A stretch of DNA of 64,000 bases from contig NZ_SJOD01000001.1 of assembly GCF_004331175.1 (NCBI RefSeq), positions 124,001 to 188,000 of the forward strand. Direction: 5' to 3'. The translations under genes and the position numbers were made by a program. Below are positions 63,909-64,000 of this stretch, piece after piece (the first letter of the stretch is position 1; the number at the start of each line of letters is the position of its first letter). The stretch is from Acinetobacter sp. ANC 4178 (GTDB taxonomy: Bacteria > Pseudomonadota > Gammaproteobacteria > Pseudomonadales > Moraxellaceae). The notes below the pieces were generated by a model, which ran no database searches, had not been told where the DNA came from, and saw nothing but the letters and a program-made list of their open reading frames with translations.

Positions 63909-64000
63909 TTAGTGCGAAATATATTTCGCAATCGCGCATAATTTTTCGTCTTGCTGATGCCCAGCAACCAACTGTAGACCCACGGGGAAGCCATCTTCTG
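63909..64000 (-). CDS. iacH: Amidase, C-terminal end only
   Basis: The last 30 codons of a minus-strand gene that runs off the window. It encodes EDGFPVGLQLVAGHQQDEKL followed by a short helix and stop, the standard C-terminus of amidase-signature enzymes. Position immediately upstream of iacA identifies it as iacH, predicted to hydrolyse an amide or a late intermediate in IAA catabolism. Confidence 0.85.
   Translation of the reverse strand, partial: EDGFPVGLQLVAGHQQDEKLCAIAKYISH

Overview
The window is chromosomal DNA of a gammaproteobacterium that is almost certainly an Acinetobacter of the baumannii/calcoaceticus kind. This rests on A+T-rich coding, on recognisable housekeeping blocks (prfA-prmC, ppsR/ppsA, cyoABCDE, rpsF-rpsR-rplI-dnaB-alr) and on accessory operons known from the genus (mdcLMACDEGBH with mdcY, and iacHABICDEFG). 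I see no rRNA, tRNA, insertion sequence, prophage or CRISPR array. Dense gene packing and clean hairpin terminators run throughout.

Layout. 1-1173: end of a chaperone-usher pilus locus (partial periplasmic chaperone and spore-coat-U-type pilin). 1374-6360: acyl-CoA ligase, acyl-CoA dehydrogenase and HSD10-type dehydrogenase operon, with a divergent AraC regulator. 6539-9955: small unknown protein, bestrophin-like channel, prmC and prfA. 10309-11491: two tandem glycine-zipper paralogues. 11617-13368: luciferase-like monooxygenase behind two identical-architecture dyads, then a protein that looks like a degenerate Baeyer-Villiger monooxygenase NADPH domain. 13498-17694: divergent ppsR/ppsA and a GYF2-RDD membrane protein. 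17993-22898: cytochrome bo3 operon. 23193-27270: ribosomal proteins, dnaB and alr. 27344-27770: a broken BLUF blue-light sensor gene (BlsA-like). 27860-32825: Anbu proteasome-like operon (circularly permuted ATP-grasp, alpha-E, transglutaminase, Anbu) and a divergent WYL regulator.

33226-41306 is the complete malonate decarboxylase operon with its transporter and the GntR repressor MdcY; a perfect ATTGTATACAAT operator lies in the divergent promoter. 41373-45488 is a four-gene cluster: a 'thermostable hemolysin'-family protein (GNAT/autoinducer-synthase-like superfamily), an adenylate-forming ligase, a TauD-type Fe(II)/2-oxoglutarate oxygenase and an SDR. It looks like a small biosynthetic pathway with no product I can name, and is the best candidate here for an undescribed system. 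45991-50432 holds a GMC oxidoreductase and a coniferyl-aldehyde-type dehydrogenase with a divergent AraC regulator and a 21-bp-period direct repeat.

50628-55350 is a sulfide/persulfide detoxification locus (persulfide dioxygenase, DUF442-SQR fusion, TauE/SafE exporter) with a consensus sigma-54 promoter and a divergent sigma-54 activator whose sensor domain lacks cysteine. 55447-56829 is a flavodoxin-like quinone reductase with a divergent TetR regulator and two palindromic operators. 56990-57079 is a 29-codon remnant of an anthranilate/benzoate dioxygenase large-subunit gene. 57259-64000 is the indole-3-acetate catabolic operon iacGFEDCIBA plus the last codons of iacH, all on the minus strand.
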